A stretch of DNA of 8,115 nt from Candidatus Melainabacteria bacterium (GCA_003175915.1 PSRH01000022.1:1-8115); one strand, 5' to 3'; numbered from the stretch's first letter, positions 1 through 6,592 are shown. The notes: generated by a model not told the origin, from the letters alone. Translations and numbers: made by a program.

Positions 1-74
1 CGGGACGTAGCGCAGCTTGGTAGCGCGGCTGCTTTGGGAGCAGTAGGTCGCAGGTTCAAATCCTGTCGTCCCGA
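1..74 (+). tRNA. tRNA-Pro (anticodon TGG)
   Basis: The cloverleaf closes fully. The acceptor stem pairs 1-7 (CGGGACG) with 67-73 (CGTCCCG), and the discriminator base is A74. The D arm contains AGCTTGGTA. The anticodon stem pairs 28-32 with 40-44, and the loop at 33-39 (TTTGGGA) places anticodon TGG at 35-37. The T arm has the GTTCAAAT signature between GCAG and CCTGT. TGG reads proline CCA and, with wobble, other CCN codons. The CCA tail is not encoded, since GTTTCG follows the discriminator, so it must be added by the nucleotidyltransferase. The gene starts at the first base of the window, so its promoter is not visible. Confidence 0.97.
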
Positions 75-134
75 GTTTCGAAAAATTCAAAGTAACAAGA
101 GCGGAACAGGTTAGACTACCAGCTTGCCTGATTG

Positions 135-1358
135 TCACGCCAATTTTGCGGCGGTCTCGCTGAGATCAAACTGTGGGTCACCTGCACCTGGTACCACCAA
201 CAGTGTCGGATTTTCGACTGGCTCCATGATATAGCCAGTCCGCAGCGATAGAAAAGGCTTTTCGATGACAAAATAAGTGAGCATGGCAGCCACTATAGCC
301 AGCGGCAATTCAACTAGTAAAGCGAAGCACAGGTAACTGACCATCGGATTTACCTGGAGCCAGCTCGCCAGTTGGCAAAGCAGCGGATAATGCGAGTGCT
401 GCCCATAGACAATCGGAATATACAGATGCTCACCTGATTGCAAGATAAAGAAATGGTCCACGTACAAGGAAAAGCTGAGCGCTCCTCCAAATGCAACTAG
501 CCGCGAAAGCATGGAAGGCATTGAAAAGGAAGTGGCTACGTAGCTCAAAATGAGCAGCCCGAAAGCGCTGCCCTCAATTAGATTCCGGGCAATCCACCAG
601 GCACTCCCGGTAGTATCACTAGCTCCGGGTGGAGCAACACAATACCAGAGTCCAAACAGAGTAAGCGCTAATACTGCCAAGAAAGTCATTGGCGACTTGA
701 AGTAGGGTGCCAGTTTCTCAAAGGAAAAGCCGAGGATCATGCCAATCACAAATTGATCGATCCTGCCAAATATTGTCGTATAAGCCATCATAAAGACTGA
801 GCCTTTAAAACAATACACCGCCGCCTTTGTAGCCACAGCTAGAACGATGAGCAGGAAAAGGTATCTCAGTCCAAACTTACGGTAGAAGATGAGCAGGAAG
901 GGAAAGAGCAAGTAAAATTGGACTTCCACAGGAATCGTCCAGAGCACCTCGGTAAACTGCGGAAAGAACACGGCGTTCTTCAAATTGTGCATGAGGAAAA
1001 TGGAACGGAGCAGCGAAAAAAAGTCGTTGCGCAGCGGATCAAGGCTGCAAGCCATTAGCAAGACAAAAAGGAATAGCGGATATATGCGCAATATCCTATT
1101 GCGATAGAAATTCCATAGACTTATGTGTTTGTCGTGGCAAATGCGGGCAAACAAAAAGCCACTGAGCGTCATGAACAAAGCCACACCAGTGTAGCCTTCA
1201 CTAGCAATCCTTGTGAAAGGACAGTCATAAATCTGCTGTCTGGTAAGAAAACCCTGGCTTTCAAACAAAAGCAGGCAATGAAACAAGATAACGAACAGAG
1301 CGGCAAACCAGCGCACATGGTCAAGCTTTTCGTTGTATTCGATGTTCTTACTACGCAA
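135..1358 (-). CDS. Membrane acyltransferase, acyltransferase-3 (OafA/YrhL-like) family
   Basis: This 407-residue, strongly hydrophobic protein with about ten predicted membrane helices matches the acyltransferase-3 family. Members move acyl groups such as acetyl from the cytoplasm onto envelope sugars, for example O-antigen, exopolysaccharide or peptidoglycan. Family marks visible are LDHVRWFAALFVILFH near the N-terminus with the conserved His27, FMTLSGFLFARI (62-73), the Arg-rich FYRNRILRIYP (84-94), the LWTIPVEVQFYLLFP block (139-153) with Glu145, SLYVDHFFIL (297-306), and the closing FVIEKPF (363-369). A polar tail of about 35 residues follows. No fused SGNH domain is present, so it is a stand-alone acyltransferase. 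The start is TTG: an in-frame TAG lies two codons upstream, no ATG comes before the conserved block, and the next option (GTG, residue 15) would cut into it. The substrate cannot be told from sequence. It is divergent from the two-component operon. Confidence 0.9.
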   Translation of the reverse strand: MRSKNIEYNEKLDHVRWFAALFVILFHCLLLFESQGFLTRQQIYDCPFTRIASEGYTGVALFMTLSGFLFARICHDKHISLWNFYRNRILRIYPLFLFVLLMACSLDPLRNDFFSLLRSIFLMHNLKNAVFFPQFTEVLWTIPVEVQFYLLFPFLLIFYRKFGLRYLFLLIVLAVATKAAVYCFKGSVFMMAYTTIFGRIDQFVIGMILGFSFEKLAPYFKSPMTFLAVLALTLFGLWYCVAPPGASDTTGSAWWIARNLIEGSAFGLLILSYVATSFSMPSMLSRLVAFGGALSFSLYVDHFFILQSGEHLYIPIVYGQHSHYPLLCQLASWLQVNPMVSYLCFALLVELPLAIVAAMLTYFVIEKPFLSLRTGYIMEPVENPTLLVVPGAGDPQFDLSETAAKLA

Positions 1359-1387
1359 GCGAGCCTATCCGTGAAATCGGTTATTCA

Positions 1388-1406
1388 ATTTTAGGGCAAA
1401 ATTGCC
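1388..1406 (-). promoter_or_regulatory. Possible -10 box and adjoining dyad upstream of the acyltransferase gene
   Basis: On the minus strand, TAAAAT (1393-1388) matches the -10 consensus at five of six positions and lies 29 bases from the TTG start. Directly upstream is a short inverted repeat, GGCAA-TT-TTGCC on that strand (1406-1395), where a repressor or activator could sit. The hexamer 17 bases upstream (CATACG) is a poor -35, so the promoter would be weak or activator-dependent. This is inference from motifs only. Confidence 0.22.
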
Positions 1407-1544
1407 TCTACGTATGGTGCAAATGATCAGCCTAGTGATGAAATGCTATACGGACTGTCCTTTCAATTGTCTTTCGCTGATCCAACCGAATACCCGCAAC
1501 ATATCTAGCTTGCGTTATAGCTCTTAGGCGGGTAAATCGGATAT

Positions 1545-1560
1545 ATTTGCTCAGGCAAAT
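1545..1560. promoter_or_regulatory. Perfect 6-bp inverted repeat, operator-like
   Basis: ATTTGC (1545-1550) and GCAAAT (1555-1560) are exact reverse complements separated by TCAG. The site is 126 bases upstream of the response-regulator start, in the divergent spacer. The arms share the GCAA core with the dyad at 1395-1406. It could bind a dimeric regulator, including the neighbouring OmpR-type protein, although those usually prefer direct repeats. A 6-bp dyad in AT-rich DNA can also arise by chance. Confidence 0.25.
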
Positions 1561-1686
1561 GCTTCGCGCCGGAAACAGGGCTTTGACTTGAACCAGTATT
1601 CTTGTCGGGTAAGCTCGTTAGAAGGAGACAAATCACCAATCAGGCTTGATTTGCTAGCATTAAGAAATCACCATCAAATTTGAATT

Positions 1687-2364
1687 ATGCGCCTATTGCT
1701 TGTTGAAGACGATCAATACCTAGCCCAAAGCCTAACAATGGCTTTGGAAGGGCAATCCTACACGACCGAATTAGCCGCCGACGGACACCAGGCTGATTTG
1801 GCTCTCACCAATAACTATTACGATCTAATCGTACTGGACCTGACTCTACCTCAGCTGGACGGCTTAGAGGTCCTCAAACGCTTTCGAGCAAGAGGGGGTT
1901 CCGCCCCTGTGCTCATTCTTTCCGCCCGAGACAGCGTCAATGATCGCGTCAAGGGTCTGGACGAAGGAGCCAACGATTACCTCGTCAAACCATTCGAGCT
2001 GACGGAGCTAGAGGCTCGCATCCGAGCCCTTTTGCGTAAAGATCGCTGGCTCAATTTGTTGGAGACGAAATATGGCAATCTGGTTTTCCAGAGCAGTACT
2101 AAGGAAATCACCATAGCCGGACAAAAGATAGATCTGACTCCTCGGGAGCTGGCCGTGCTCGAAATTCTTTTGAGCAAGGCCGGCACGCTGGTAACCAAGC
2201 GTGAGTTACTCAACAGGCTTTCGGATAGCGACCTGGAACTTTCCATGAACGCTATGGATATCGTCATTCACCGTCTCAGGAAGAAGCTCTTGCCGTCAAC
2301 CTGCGAAATTAGAACTATGCGCGGCATCGGCTATACATTGCTTGCCTTAGACCCCGCTCAATGA
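1687..2364 (+). CDS. OmpR/PhoB-family response regulator (TctD/QseB-like)
   Basis: This 225-residue DNA-binding regulator is phosphorylated by a sensor kinase, most likely the one encoded next. The receiver domain spans about residues 1-118. It has the acidic pair Asp8/Asp9, the phospho-acceptor Asp51 in LIVLDLTLP, the switch Ser79 in LILSA, and Lys101 in DYLVKPF. All catalytic residues are present, so it should be a working receiver. The OmpR-type winged helix spans about 125-218, with LTPRELAVLEILL and the end motif RTMRGIGYTLL. Length is typical of the family. The ATG at 1687 is fixed by an in-frame TGA just before it (1681-1683). No Shine-Dalgarno sequence precedes it, so the mRNA may be leaderless or initiate without one. 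The stop overlaps the start of the histidine kinase gene (ATGA), which implies translational coupling. The regulon is unknown. Confidence 0.95.
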   Translation: MRLLLVEDDQYLAQSLTMALEGQSYTTELAADGHQADLALTNNYYDLIVLDLTLPQLDGLEVLKRFRARGGSAPVLILSARDSVNDRVKGLDEGANDYLVKPFELTELEARIRALLRKDRWLNLLETKYGNLVFQSSTKEITIAGQKIDLTPRELAVLEILLSKAGTLVTKRELLNRLSDSDLELSMNAMDIVIHRLRKKLLPSTCEIRTMRGIGYTLLALDPAQ

Positions 2365-3740
2365 AGCAGAGATCGCTTAGAGTCCATCTCCTTGTGTGGC
2401 AGCTCACAGGCTTATTGGTGCTGTCTATGCTCAGTTGTCCGTTTATTAGCTGGTTGGGCAATACCTTAGCCAGTCAGGTATACGACGAAATTCTTTTGAA
2501 CTCAGCCGATTCAGTCATAGCCCGCGTTGAAAACGATACGGACCAGATCAGTGTCGATTTGCCCGCGCACGCTCGAAAATGGCTGCGCCATGAAGATAAA
2601 GACGCTTTCTATTACCAAGTCTTAGGACCAGACGATCGCTTGATCGATTGCGATGAGTACATTCCCACTCCTGCAATTCGAGCGAAGCCAGGTAAGCCCG
2701 TTTACTACAACACAGTAGTTGATGGCAATAGAGTACGGGCCATGGAAGTAAGTGCACCTCACCCACAGCTTTCATCCCGATATGTCTCCGTCGAAGTAGC
2801 CGAAACTTTTAACACGAGGCAAGCCTTTGCCAACATGATCGTCGTTTCGCTGCTGATTACCCAAATTCTTTTCATTTTGGGCAGCGTCATGGCCATCTGG
2901 TTTGGCGTTGGTCGGGGGCTCATGCCGCTCAAGGACCTAGAGCAAACGCTCTCGCGGCGCAGCCCTTCCGATCTCGACCCCATCGCTCTTGCAGATGCTC
3001 CTACTGAAGCAGTATCCCTGGTGCAGAACATCAATACGCTTTTAGGGCAGATCAAAGACCATATCGATCGCCAGGCCAATTACGCAGCCAATGTCGCCCA
3101 CCAGCTACGTACGCCTTTATCTGGACTGCGGACTTATGTGGGTCTGGCCGTGCGCCATTCAAAAGATGACAAAGTCCGCGAATTTCTTGCTCTCATAGAT
3201 CAGGGTGTCGAACGCTTGATTGCTTTGATTGAGCAAATGCTCTTGCTCTCTCGTTCCGATCCATCTCTGCTTGCTCACAAAATCGATTCCAAGGTAGACC
3301 TCAATACGATCGTCTTGGAAGCAGCTGCGGAATTAATGCCTCATTCAGCCAAGAAACATATTGATTTGGAGGTCATGCCACTTTCTACGCCTGTGGAGGT
3401 CTATGGCGATCCGCTCAGCCTGCTCGAATTGACCAAAAACCTAACAGAAAACGCCATCGCCCACAGCCCGTCCGGCAGCAGCGTTCAGTTGAAGATCGAT
3501 ACTCAAAATGGCACTACTTTGATTGTTGAAGACAACGGTCCGGGCATCCCTGTCAAAGAGCGCGAGCACGTATTCGAACCCTTTTATCGCCCTGCTGCCA
3601 GCACTACGGTCGGAACCGGCCTGGGGCTGTCGATCGCGCGGGATATCGCCAAAGCCCACCGGGCCACGATTACTATCCAAGACGGCGAGAAAAACAAAGG
3701 AACAAAAGTAGTTGTCTCCTTCCCCAACTCAGATCAATAG
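2361..3740 (+). CDS. Sensor histidine kinase, TctE-like (2CSK_N sensor domain)
   Basis: This 459-residue inner-membrane sensor autophosphorylates on His and should pass the phosphate to Asp51 of the upstream regulator. Two membrane helices (about 8-33 and 157-181) bracket an outer sensor region. Its phrases DEILLNSADSVIARV, ISVDLPA, FYYQVLGPDDRLI, and RYVSVEVAETFNTR resemble the two-component sensor N-terminal domain of TctE-type kinases. A HAMP-like linker follows (about 182-233). The HisKA domain has NVAHQLRTPLSGLRT with His247. The ATPase domain has the N box (Asn360, Asn364), G1 DNGPGI (391-396), F box FEPFYR (405-410) and G2 GTGLGL (418-423). Nothing is missing. TctE of enteric bacteria controls tricarboxylate uptake, but the ligand cannot be carried over here because sensor domains diverge fast and no transporter gene is adjacent. 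The ATG overlaps the regulator's stop by four bases. Confidence 0.94.
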   Translation: MKQRSLRVHLLVWQLTGLLVLSMLSCPFISWLGNTLASQVYDEILLNSADSVIARVENDTDQISVDLPAHARKWLRHEDKDAFYYQVLGPDDRLIDCDEYIPTPAIRAKPGKPVYYNTVVDGNRVRAMEVSAPHPQLSSRYVSVEVAETFNTRQAFANMIVVSLLITQILFILGSVMAIWFGVGRGLMPLKDLEQTLSRRSPSDLDPIALADAPTEAVSLVQNINTLLGQIKDHIDRQANYAANVAHQLRTPLSGLRTYVGLAVRHSKDDKVREFLALIDQGVERLIALIEQMLLLSRSDPSLLAHKIDSKVDLNTIVLEAAAELMPHSAKKHIDLEVMPLSTPVEVYGDPLSLLELTKNLTENAIAHSPSGSSVQLKIDTQNGTTLIVEDNGPGIPVKEREHVFEPFYRPAASTTVGTGLGLSIARDIAKAHRATITIQDGEKNKGTKVVVSFPNSDQ

Positions 3741-3758
3741 TGAGGAATAGTAAGGCTT

Positions 3759-4184
3759 TTAGGCGCTAAGATCTGGGCCTCGCCTGCTTGCTTTTTCCGG
3801 CACGACTTCATCCATGAAAGCCTTGCTATTCTTCGTTTCTTCGGGCTTCAGGTCGACGCCCATGAAAGCTTCCATATGCATCGGCACTGTCTGGCGAACC
3901 GGTTTGAAGCCTGGCTTTTGCACTTCGATGACGTGCGTGCCCGGCTTTAACTGATCTCGAAAATGAGTGCCGGCTAGATCGTAATGGTCAGAAGCAGTCA
4001 ATATTCCCCGCACCTGGCCATCGATCAGAACTGTGGCACCTTCTGCTTCGGCATTTGCTTGCAGCAGAAAATTGTAGTCCGGCAGGCTTTGGTTGCGGGT
4101 TTCCAGGTACATAAGGGCAAGCACAAAGAGGAAAACGGCCAGCCACAGCTGCTTTGCGCGCGATGTTTTAATCTCGAAAGTCAT
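3759..4184 (-). CDS. Small single-pass membrane protein with a PEGA-like domain
   Basis: This 141-residue protein has a short basic N-terminus, one hydrophobic helix (about 12-27, LWLAVFLFVLALMYL), and then a soluble outer region. Residues 40-113 look like a PEGA domain: ATVLIDGQVRGIL followed by LKPGTHVIEVQKPGFKPVRQTV, the usual beta-rich 'value-ID-G ... L.pG.H.v.v.k.Gy' layout. PEGA domains occur in envelope proteins and often in the outer parts of bacterial Ser/Thr kinases, though their ligands are mostly unknown. The C-terminal 30 residues are charged and look disordered. The ATG has a weak GAG ribosome site a few bases upstream. The gene ends 18 bp from the histidine kinase stop (convergent) and diverges from kinase A across 251 bp, which hints at a link with the kinases. 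The helix could be a membrane anchor or an uncleaved signal; no lipobox is seen. Confidence 0.75.
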   Translation of the reverse strand: MTFEIKTSRAKQLWLAVFLFVLALMYLETRNQSLPDYNFLLQANAEAEGATVLIDGQVRGILTASDHYDLAGTHFRDQLKPGTHVIEVQKPGFKPVRQTVPMHMEAFMGVDLKPEETKNSKAFMDEVVPEKASRRGPDLSA

Positions 4185-4435
4185 TTTCTCAATGTCCGAA
4201 AACGTCAGCGAAATCTACTCTAGCAAACTTTTAAACGCCCCAGCTGTGGGTCCTTTTCGGCGAAACCAAGTTCTAACTTGAGCCCCCCATACATATCGAC
4301 GTTCCCGGAAGGGAATAAGGGAACTTGGGGCAGGCATTGGCGGGTTTGATTAAGGCTAACTTCAACTGAGGCTGATTTGCTCAGCTCAGAAAACCGGCAA
4401 AGCCTGGCGGGGAACCGAATACGAGGCAGGCAAGT
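4185..4435. other. Divergent intergenic region between the PEGA gene and kinase A (251 bp)
   Basis: This spacer should hold promoters for both divergent genes. Plus-strand reading frames that enter it are shadows of the PEGA gene or lack support. No clear -35/-10 pair stands out on either strand. It carries inverted repeats at 4266-4328 (separate entry) and a small stem, GCTGA (4371-4375) with TCAGC (4381-4385) around a 5-base loop, about 50 bases before the kinase start. The motif AACTT recurs at 4275, 4322 and 4358. GAGG at 4423-4426, nine bases before the ATG, is the probable ribosome site of kinase A. Confidence 0.6.
4266..4328. repeat. Nested inverted repeats, operator or structured leader
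   Basis: CAAGTT (4267-4272) and AACTTG (4275-4280) form a perfect dyad with a 2-base spacer, a typical operator shape. The same left arm can instead pair over distance: CCAAGTTC (4266-4273) is the exact reverse complement of GAACTTGG (4321-4328). Inside that larger stem, TTCCC (4302-4306) pairs with GGGAA (4311-4315) around GGAA. The arms are thus mutually exclusive, which would allow two alternative folds if transcribed. No U-run follows, so it is not an intrinsic terminator. Whether it works as DNA or RNA is unknown. Confidence 0.35.
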
Positions 4436-6550
4436 ATGTTAGGAAACTTTGGCAGAAAGACGGAGGACAAGCGGGTCGATCAGATTTGCTCGCTGTGTGG
4501 AAAGCCAGTCCCCGATGCAACAAGGTCGATGAGCACTCGCTTCCTCCAGAAGGAAAGTCGCTGCCAATGCACAAGACCAAAACTCGTCCAAGAAGACGAT
4601 ACGAACGCCTCCGTAGCATCGCCTGGCGAGCCGGGGAGGGAAGCTCAGACTTTAGAGCTACAAAAGCAATTCGACACTGGGAGCACGGCTTTGCAGGACG
4701 TACCGGCCTGGCAAACAGCCGTCCTGGCCAACTTACCGGACCAATATGAGGTCCTGGCCATGGTTGGAGAAGGCGGTATGGGAACAGTCTGGAAGGTTCG
4801 CGACAAGGGCGCCGACAAGATCTATGCCATCAAGGTCCTGCGTTCCTGGCTGATCGAAGACAATAATGCCCTCAACCGCTTCGAACAGGAAGCTGAGGCC
4901 GCCCGCGATTTGAGCCACGCTAACCTGGTTGCCGTTCACAGCTTCGGTATGGGTAGCCGCGGTGCTCCGTACCTGGTCATGGATTATTTGGCCGGCAGAA
5001 GTCTAGCTAAAATCATCAAGGAAGCGGGCTGCATCGGAGTTCCCAGAGCGATAGATCTATTCATCCAGATAGCCGAAGCCGTTCAGCACGCCCACTCCAA
5101 AGGCGTTCTCCATCGAGATATCAAGCCAAGCAACATCATCGTTGAAATCAATCAAGAAGGATTAGAAATAGTCAAGCTGATCGATCTCGGCATTGCCAAA
5201 GTCTTGCCGAAGCAAACCGGTCTCTTGAAGGGACAGGCGCGCGCCGGAGAGGTTTTCGGCAGCCCGCCCTATATGTCGCCAGAACAGTGCCTGGGCGACA
5301 CGCTCGATGACCGCTCCGACCTTTACGCCTTAGGTTGCGTCATGTACGAAGCCCTGTCCGGCAAACCTCCCTTCGGCGCTGATAGCCCGATCAAAACGAT
5401 GAGCCAGCACGTCGAGGAGGAGCCGCAAGCGATTCGAAAAGCATCGAAAGAACAAATCATTCCTCATGATCTTGAATACGTGATCATGCACTGTCTGGAG
5501 AAATCGCCGCAGGATCGCTATCAGTCCATGCAAGACCTGGCTGATGACCTAAGAAAAATCAAAGAGAACAAGCCCATTGCCCGAGTGCTCAAGTTGCCGC
5601 CGGCGCCTGGTTTAGAACCGAACATCCCGGCAGGGGCTACAGCGGCAGATTCGGGCGCTCATAAGCCGAGCGCATCGACCCTACCCCTGCCGAGCGATTC
5701 AGGACCGTACAAGCCGCTTACAGCAGATTCCGGGCCCTATAAACCACTGGCACCAGAATCAACTTCTTTGACAGACTCCGGTCCCCACAAATGGCTCGCC
5801 CAGGATTCATTTCTGCCGGCAGAATCCGGCCCGCACAAGCGTCTTGTCATGGATCCGTCTCAATCCCTGGACTTCGACCCGTACAAGACCAATGCACCTG
5901 ATTCAGCCCCAAGCGTAGATCCCAACTCACTGAGAGCCCTGGACGCCTACCGCTCGCTTGAAACAACAGACGAAGCGATCGACCCCGATTTATACAGGCT
6001 ATATAAAGCCCAATCACAGTCCCTCAAGACGATTTGCGGCGTTTTGGTAGTGCTTCTGGTAGCAGTAGCCTCTGTCTACGCAATCAATTCCTTCCATCAG
6101 GACGGAAGCAGCACACAGGCGCCGACGGTATCGGCACGTACTCTGCCGGAAGCCTTGCAGATTGATGGCGATCTGGTGGCCGCCGTGGAAAAAGGCGCCC
6201 AAAGATTTATGCAAGCCCAACAGTACGACAATGCCGCACCCTTGCTGGAAGCAGCGATCAGGTCGCAGGAACATTTAGGCACCAAAAGTGTATCTCTAGC
6301 TCGAGATCAAGAAGGTCTAGCCAGATGCTATGCCATGCTGTCACAACTCGATAGGTCCGCCCACTGGTACGAACAGGCGCTCAGAACCTACGAAGAATTC
6401 CTCTCAAAGAGCAGCTCCGGCTTTAATCTCAACCGCAATAGCGACTGGGCATCGGCCAGCTCCTGTGCCAAAGACTACGCCGATGTGTTGACTAAGTTAA
6501 ATCGAAACTCGGAAGCCCAGGCCCTAGAAAAGAAATGGTCCAGTCGCTAG
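4436..6550 (+). CDS. Kinase A: membrane Ser/Thr protein kinase with Cys4 ribbon, DSGPYK-repeat linker and TPR-like outer region
   Basis: This 704-residue Hanks-type kinase has a layered build. Residues 18-45 hold a CxxC...CxC cluster (Cys18, 21, 43, 45), probably a zinc ribbon. The kinase domain spans about 104-376: GEGGMG loop 111-116, Lys133 in AIKVL, HRDIKPSN at 226-233 with catalytic Asp228, metal-binding Asp250 in DLG (Leu instead of the usual Phe), and SPEQ. It should be active. The activation loop (254-283) lacks the usual threonines: it reads GSPPYMSPE, not GTPxYMSPE. A linker (383-529) carries repeated DSGP(Y/H)K motifs. One helix (about 531-550) follows, then helical TPR-like repeats (about 578-700), placed outside the cell if the kinase is cytoplasmic. 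The ATG at 4436 is supported by GAGG nine bases upstream and by alignment with kinase B. Substrates are unknown. Confidence 0.93.
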   Translation: MLGNFGRKTEDKRVDQICSLCGKPVPDATRSMSTRFLQKESRCQCTRPKLVQEDDTNASVASPGEPGREAQTLELQKQFDTGSTALQDVPAWQTAVLANLPDQYEVLAMVGEGGMGTVWKVRDKGADKIYAIKVLRSWLIEDNNALNRFEQEAEAARDLSHANLVAVHSFGMGSRGAPYLVMDYLAGRSLAKIIKEAGCIGVPRAIDLFIQIAEAVQHAHSKGVLHRDIKPSNIIVEINQEGLEIVKLIDLGIAKVLPKQTGLLKGQARAGEVFGSPPYMSPEQCLGDTLDDRSDLYALGCVMYEALSGKPPFGADSPIKTMSQHVEEEPQAIRKASKEQIIPHDLEYVIMHCLEKSPQDRYQSMQDLADDLRKIKENKPIARVLKLPPAPGLEPNIPAGATAADSGAHKPSASTLPLPSDSGPYKPLTADSGPYKPLAPESTSLTDSGPHKWLAQDSFLPAESGPHKRLVMDPSQSLDFDPYKTNAPDSAPSVDPNSLRALDAYRSLETTDEAIDPDLYRLYKAQSQSLKTICGVLVVLLVAVASVYAINSFHQDGSSTQAPTVSARTLPEALQIDGDLVAAVEKGAQRFMQAQQYDNAAPLLEAAIRSQEHLGTKSVSLARDQEGLARCYAMLSQLDRSAHWYEQALRTYEEFLSKSSSGFNLNRNSDWASASSCAKDYADVLTKLNRNSEAQALEKKWSSR
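5648..5887 (+). repeat. Degenerate DSGP(Y/H)K peptide repeats in kinase A
   Basis: Residues 405-484 of kinase A contain DSGAHKP (405), DSGPYKPL (422), DSGPYKPL (431), DSGPHKWL (447), ESGPHKRL (463) and a decayed DFDPYKT (479), spaced 9-17 residues apart. The two copies at 422 and 431 are identical in protein but use different codons (GATTCAGGACCGTAC against GATTCCGGGCCCTAT), so the motif seems kept by selection and is not a fresh DNA duplication. The stretch sits between the kinase domain and the membrane helix, in a Pro/Ser/Ala-rich, probably disordered cytoplasmic linker, and is absent from kinase B. Confidence 0.85.
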
Positions 6551-6592
6551 CTCGATCTGTGCACCATATTTAGTGTCGCACCGAAGATAGCC

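Larger units (their letters stand above)
1359..1686. other. Divergent intergenic region (328 bp)
   Basis: This spacer separates the minus-strand acyltransferase from the plus-strand response regulator and should hold both promoters. I see no convincing small gene; plus-strand reading frames entering it from the acyltransferase are shadows. It contains two short dyads (1395-1406 and 1545-1560, listed separately). A TTGACT hexamer at 1583-1588 resembles a -35 element, but 17-18 bases further there is only the poor match GGGTAA, so I do not call a promoter from it. A purine-rich GAAGGAG at 1620-1626 looks like a ribosome site but is about 60 bases from the regulator's ATG and no reading frame of note starts after it. 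Confidence 0.6.

Noticed and set aside
1..134. tRNA as an integration site for a mobile element
   Set aside because: No integrase, no repeat of the tRNA 3' end elsewhere in the window that I could see, and the following genes look like normal chromosomal ones.
1125..1394. Plus-strand open frame of 89 codons
   Set aside because: It lies almost wholly antisense to the 5' part of the acyltransferase gene, which has clear family motifs. Its peptide shows no recognisable domain.
1583..1612. Sigma-70 promoter for the two-component operon
   Set aside because: TTGACT is a fair -35 element, but the hexamer 17-18 bases downstream (GGGTAA) is a poor -10, and the better TATTCT (1597-1602) is far too close.
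3741..3775. Terminator between the convergent histidine kinase and PEGA genes
   Set aside because: Only a 4-bp stem, TTAG/CTAA (3759-3769), can be found, with no GC-rich stem and no proper T-run on either strand.
4093..4281. Small plus-strand gene upstream of kinase A
   Set aside because: Most of it is antisense to the PEGA gene, it has no recognisable motif, and its end overlaps the inverted repeats of the spacer.
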